Assembly (NCBI GenBank): GCA_026986255.1
Contig: JALSOX010000032.1
Coordinates: 1 to 6,161 of the forward strand
Reading direction: 5' to 3'
DNA length: 6,161 nt
Source of the DNA: Desulfurococcales archaeon
Lineage (GTDB): Archaea; Thermoproteota; Thermoprotei_A; Sulfolobales; NBVN01
How positions within the stretch are numbered: position 1 is the stretch's first letter; every line of letters starts with the position of its first letter. This document shows positions 4,590 to 6,161 of the stretch, one piece after another. The translations under genes were made by a program, and so were the position numbers. Below the pieces are notes generated by a model. It saw only the letters and a program-made list of their open reading frames with translations, was not told the origin of the DNA and searched no databases.

Positions 4590-5738
4590 ATGAGCAGTAA
4601 CGCGTTGCCTTACTTAGAGGATATGGCCCGCCGTTACGCTATCCAAGCAGTAATGCATGATAGGGAGGGAAACTTCGGTGAGGCCGTTAAGTACTATAAG
4701 AACGCCATAAGGGTATTAACAAAAATAATACAGCTGTATCCCGACAATGGCTTAAACGCTATATACAAGGACTGGATAAGACAGTATAAAAAGAGGATAA
4801 AAGATCTTGAAAGCTTACGCATGACCCTAGTCCCGGTAGGGGGCCCTAAACCATCCGGGAGCGATGATGAGGATGTTAACGAGTTAGTGCTTAAGGAGAA
4901 ACCAGAAGTCACATTTGACGACATAGCTGACCTTGAGCACGCTAAGAAGGCGATAAGGGAAGCGATAATATTTCCAACAAAGAGACCTGACCTCTTCCCA
5001 CCACAGCTCGGGTGGCCTAGGGGAATACTGCTCTTCGGCCCGCCTGGATGCGGCAAGACCTTACTGGCGGCTGCCGTGGCGAACGAAATAGATGGTGTAT
5101 TCATACAAATAGACGCAGCATCCATAATGTCGAAGTGGTTAGGTGAGGCTGAAGGCAAGGTAGCCAAGTTATTTAGGAAGGCTAGGGAATTGTCGGCTCA
5201 GGGGAAACCAGTTATAATATTCATAGACGAGGTTGATTCACTCCTAGGAACATTCAACACTGAGGTGGGTGGGGAAGTCAGAGTTAGGAATCAATTCCTA
5301 CAGGAGATGGATGGACTGCTAAGTAAGTCAAAGAAAATGTTCATATACGTGATAGCGGCCACGAACAAGCCATGGAAACTCGATAAGGCCTTCATTAGGA
5401 GGTTCCAGAGAAGAATATACGTTCCGCCACCTAATAAAGAAGCTAGGGTTCAGTTATTGAGGCTACTTACTAAGAACATAAAATTAGCGCCCGACGTAGA
5501 CCTCGAGTTACTAGCCGATATGTTGGAGGGGTATTCAGGAAGCGACATAAGAGACGTTGTCATGGCGGCACATCTCAGGGTGATAACGGAATTGTTTGAG
5601 AAAAATGGAGGAGAAGGAGACCCAAGACCCGTAACGCTGGAGGACTTTAAGGTAGCTCTCGAGAGTATAAAGCCAAGCATTAATAAGGACCTCATTAAGG
5701 TGTATGAGGCATGGTATGAGAAGTTTAAGGCCGAGTGA
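4590..5738 (+). CDS. cdvC: Cell division protein CdvC (Vps4-type AAA+ ATPase)
   Basis: Hexameric ATPase that extracts and remodels CdvB/ESCRT-III polymers during cytokinesis. Numbered from the ATG (382 aa): an MIT three-helix domain (about 6-76), an acidic linker (88-100), then the AAA+ core. It shows Walker A GPPGCGKT (150-157), pore-loop KWLGEAEG with Trp183, Walker B IIFIDE (Asp213, Glu214), sensor-1 Asn259 in AATNKP, and paired arginine fingers in FIRRFQRR (Arg270, Arg271). The C-terminal small domain has GYSGSDI, followed by the Vps4-like final helix (KVYEAWYEKF). All catalytic residues are present. The frame also has a GTG at 4581, three codons upstream. I chose ATG 4590 because the GAGGGTG sequence at 4577-4583 then serves as its Shine-Dalgarno. 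It is the last gene of the cdv cluster. Confidence 0.97.
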   Translation: MSSNALPYLEDMARRYAIQAVMHDREGNFGEAVKYYKNAIRVLTKIIQLYPDNGLNAIYKDWIRQYKKRIKDLESLRMTLVPVGGPKPSGSDDEDVNELVLKEKPEVTFDDIADLEHAKKAIREAIIFPTKRPDLFPPQLGWPRGILLFGPPGCGKTLLAAAVANEIDGVFIQIDAASIMSKWLGEAEGKVAKLFRKARELSAQGKPVIIFIDEVDSLLGTFNTEVGGEVRVRNQFLQEMDGLLSKSKKMFIYVIAATNKPWKLDKAFIRRFQRRIYVPPPNKEARVQLLRLLTKNIKLAPDVDLELLADMLEGYSGSDIRDVVMAAHLRVITELFEKNGGEGDPRPVTLEDFKVALESIKPSINKDLIKVYEAWYEKFKAE

Positions 5739-5793
5739 GCCCCCACCTAGATTCCATGCATGAATATAATGCCTACCTCATAAGAGGAAGTAA

Positions 5794-5820
5794 CGGGACT
5801 CCCCGCAAAATTATTTTTAT
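5794..5820 (+). terminator. Terminator-like element after cdvC
   Basis: A small GC stem (CGGG/CCCG, 5794-5797 and 5802-5805, loop ACTC) is followed by the T-rich TTATTTTTAT at 5811-5820. This is a plausible end for the cdv transcript in the 116-nt spacer between convergent genes. The stem is only 4 bp, so the T-rich tract is the stronger signal. The rest of the spacer holds a near-palindrome around CATGCATG (5755-5762) and nothing else that I recognise. Confidence 0.4.
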
Positions 5821-5854
5821 GGTGAAACGTCGAACCTAAGCTTGCTGTTTCTCT

Positions 5855-6161
5855 TCAGTACCTAGCGTGTTTAAGTATTCTTTCTAGCAATTGGTCTTCC
5901 GTCGGCGGACCTATGAACTCAACGGACCTGTTTATGGCGACAGTGGGCACGGTCATCACGTTGTACATGTCGGCGATGTCAGGGTTCTCGTAGGCCTCTA
6001 TAGTCTTACTTATTATGGATTTCCTGCCGCTACGATAGGATTCGTACGCGAACATGTTTGACAGCAGTGATGCGTAGGGACAGTATGGACACGTGGGGGT
6101 CACTACAACATCAATGATCATTTTCTTAGAGATTTTTGAGAGGGTTGATTTTGTGTGTTCG
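5855..6161 (-). CDS. Protein disulfide oxidoreductase, C-terminal thioredoxin domain (5' partial)
   Basis: A thioredoxin/glutaredoxin-fold domain that exchanges disulfides in the cytoplasm. Numbered from the first ATG (6121), it has the active site TPTCPYCPYA (Cys11, Cys14), the cis-proline loop MTVPT (Pro59), then a beta-strand and a C-terminal helix (GPPTEDQLLERILK). The segment closely follows the C-terminal half of archaeal two-domain PDO (as in Pyrococcus: VTPTCPYCP...YNVM.VP). The frame stays open from this ATG to the window edge with no stop and no start codon. There is no Shine-Dalgarno before the ATG, and the upstream residues (STLSKISKK) resemble the linker between the two PDO domains. 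I therefore call it a partial gene whose N-terminal domain lies beyond 6161. The alternative is an 88-aa single-domain glutaredoxin-like protein starting at 6121. Confidence 0.85.
   Translation of the reverse strand, partial: EHTKSTLSKISKKMIIDVVVTPTCPYCPYASLLSNMFAYESYRSGRKSIISKTIEAYENPDIADMYNVMTVPTVAINRSVEFIGPPTEDQLLERILKHARY

Noticed and set aside
4694..5167. 157-codon open frame on the minus strand inside cdvC
   Set aside because: It is exactly antisense to the MIT-linker-AAA+ coding sequence, rich in Ser/Leu as expected from a reversed frame, and has no recognisable domain or promoter.
5755..5762. CATGCATG palindrome after cdvC
   Set aside because: Only 8 bp with no loop; too short to claim as an operator or attachment site.

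Overview
The window comes from a crenarchaeon (Thermoproteota) that divides with the ESCRT-like Cdv machinery. It carries an uninterrupted cdvA-cdvB-cdvC cluster, an archaeal Sec11-type signal peptidase, Shine-Dalgarno motifs of the GAGGTGA type, several GTG starts and TATA boxes close to CTTTTTAAG. Thermoproteales lack this Cdv set, so an order such as Desulfurococcales, Acidilobales or Fervidicoccales is more likely. That placement is inference, and I cannot name a genus.

Layout. (1) 1-379 (+): a small Cys/His zinc-knuckle protein of unknown function whose reading frame is open to the left edge. (2) 344-1077 (-): a two-gene operon, a zinc-ribbon protein translationally coupled by an ATGA overlap to signal peptidase I; the latter overlaps the first gene tail to tail by 36 nt. 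(3) 1078-1284: a 207-nt divergent intergenic region. On the minus strand it holds a very regular candidate C/D box guide sRNA, and on the plus strand a long inverted repeat plus a promoter. (4) 1285-1524 (+): a 79-aa protein with two membrane segments and unknown role, overlapping by 9 nt the end of (5) enolase, 1516-2796 (-). (6) 2797-2929: the divergent enolase/cdvA promoter region. (7) 2942-5738 (+): cdvA, cdvB and cdvC. (8) 5739-5854: a convergent spacer with a terminator-like T-rich stretch. (9) 5855-6161 (-): the C-terminal thioredoxin domain of what is probably a two-domain protein disulfide oxidoreductase that runs off the right edge.

The three Cdv proteins fit together by visible interaction motifs. 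CdvA ends in a beta-strand-like peptide after a proline-rich linker, expected to bind the winged helix at the C-terminus of CdvB. CdvB also carries a proline-containing MIM2-like motif expected to bind the N-terminal MIT domain of the AAA+ ATPase CdvC, which remodels the ESCRT-III polymer. The other genes are membrane/secretory, glycolytic and redox housekeeping functions with no visible link to division. No insertion sequence, CRISPR array, tRNA or rRNA was seen, and no stretch over 300 nt lacks a gene.
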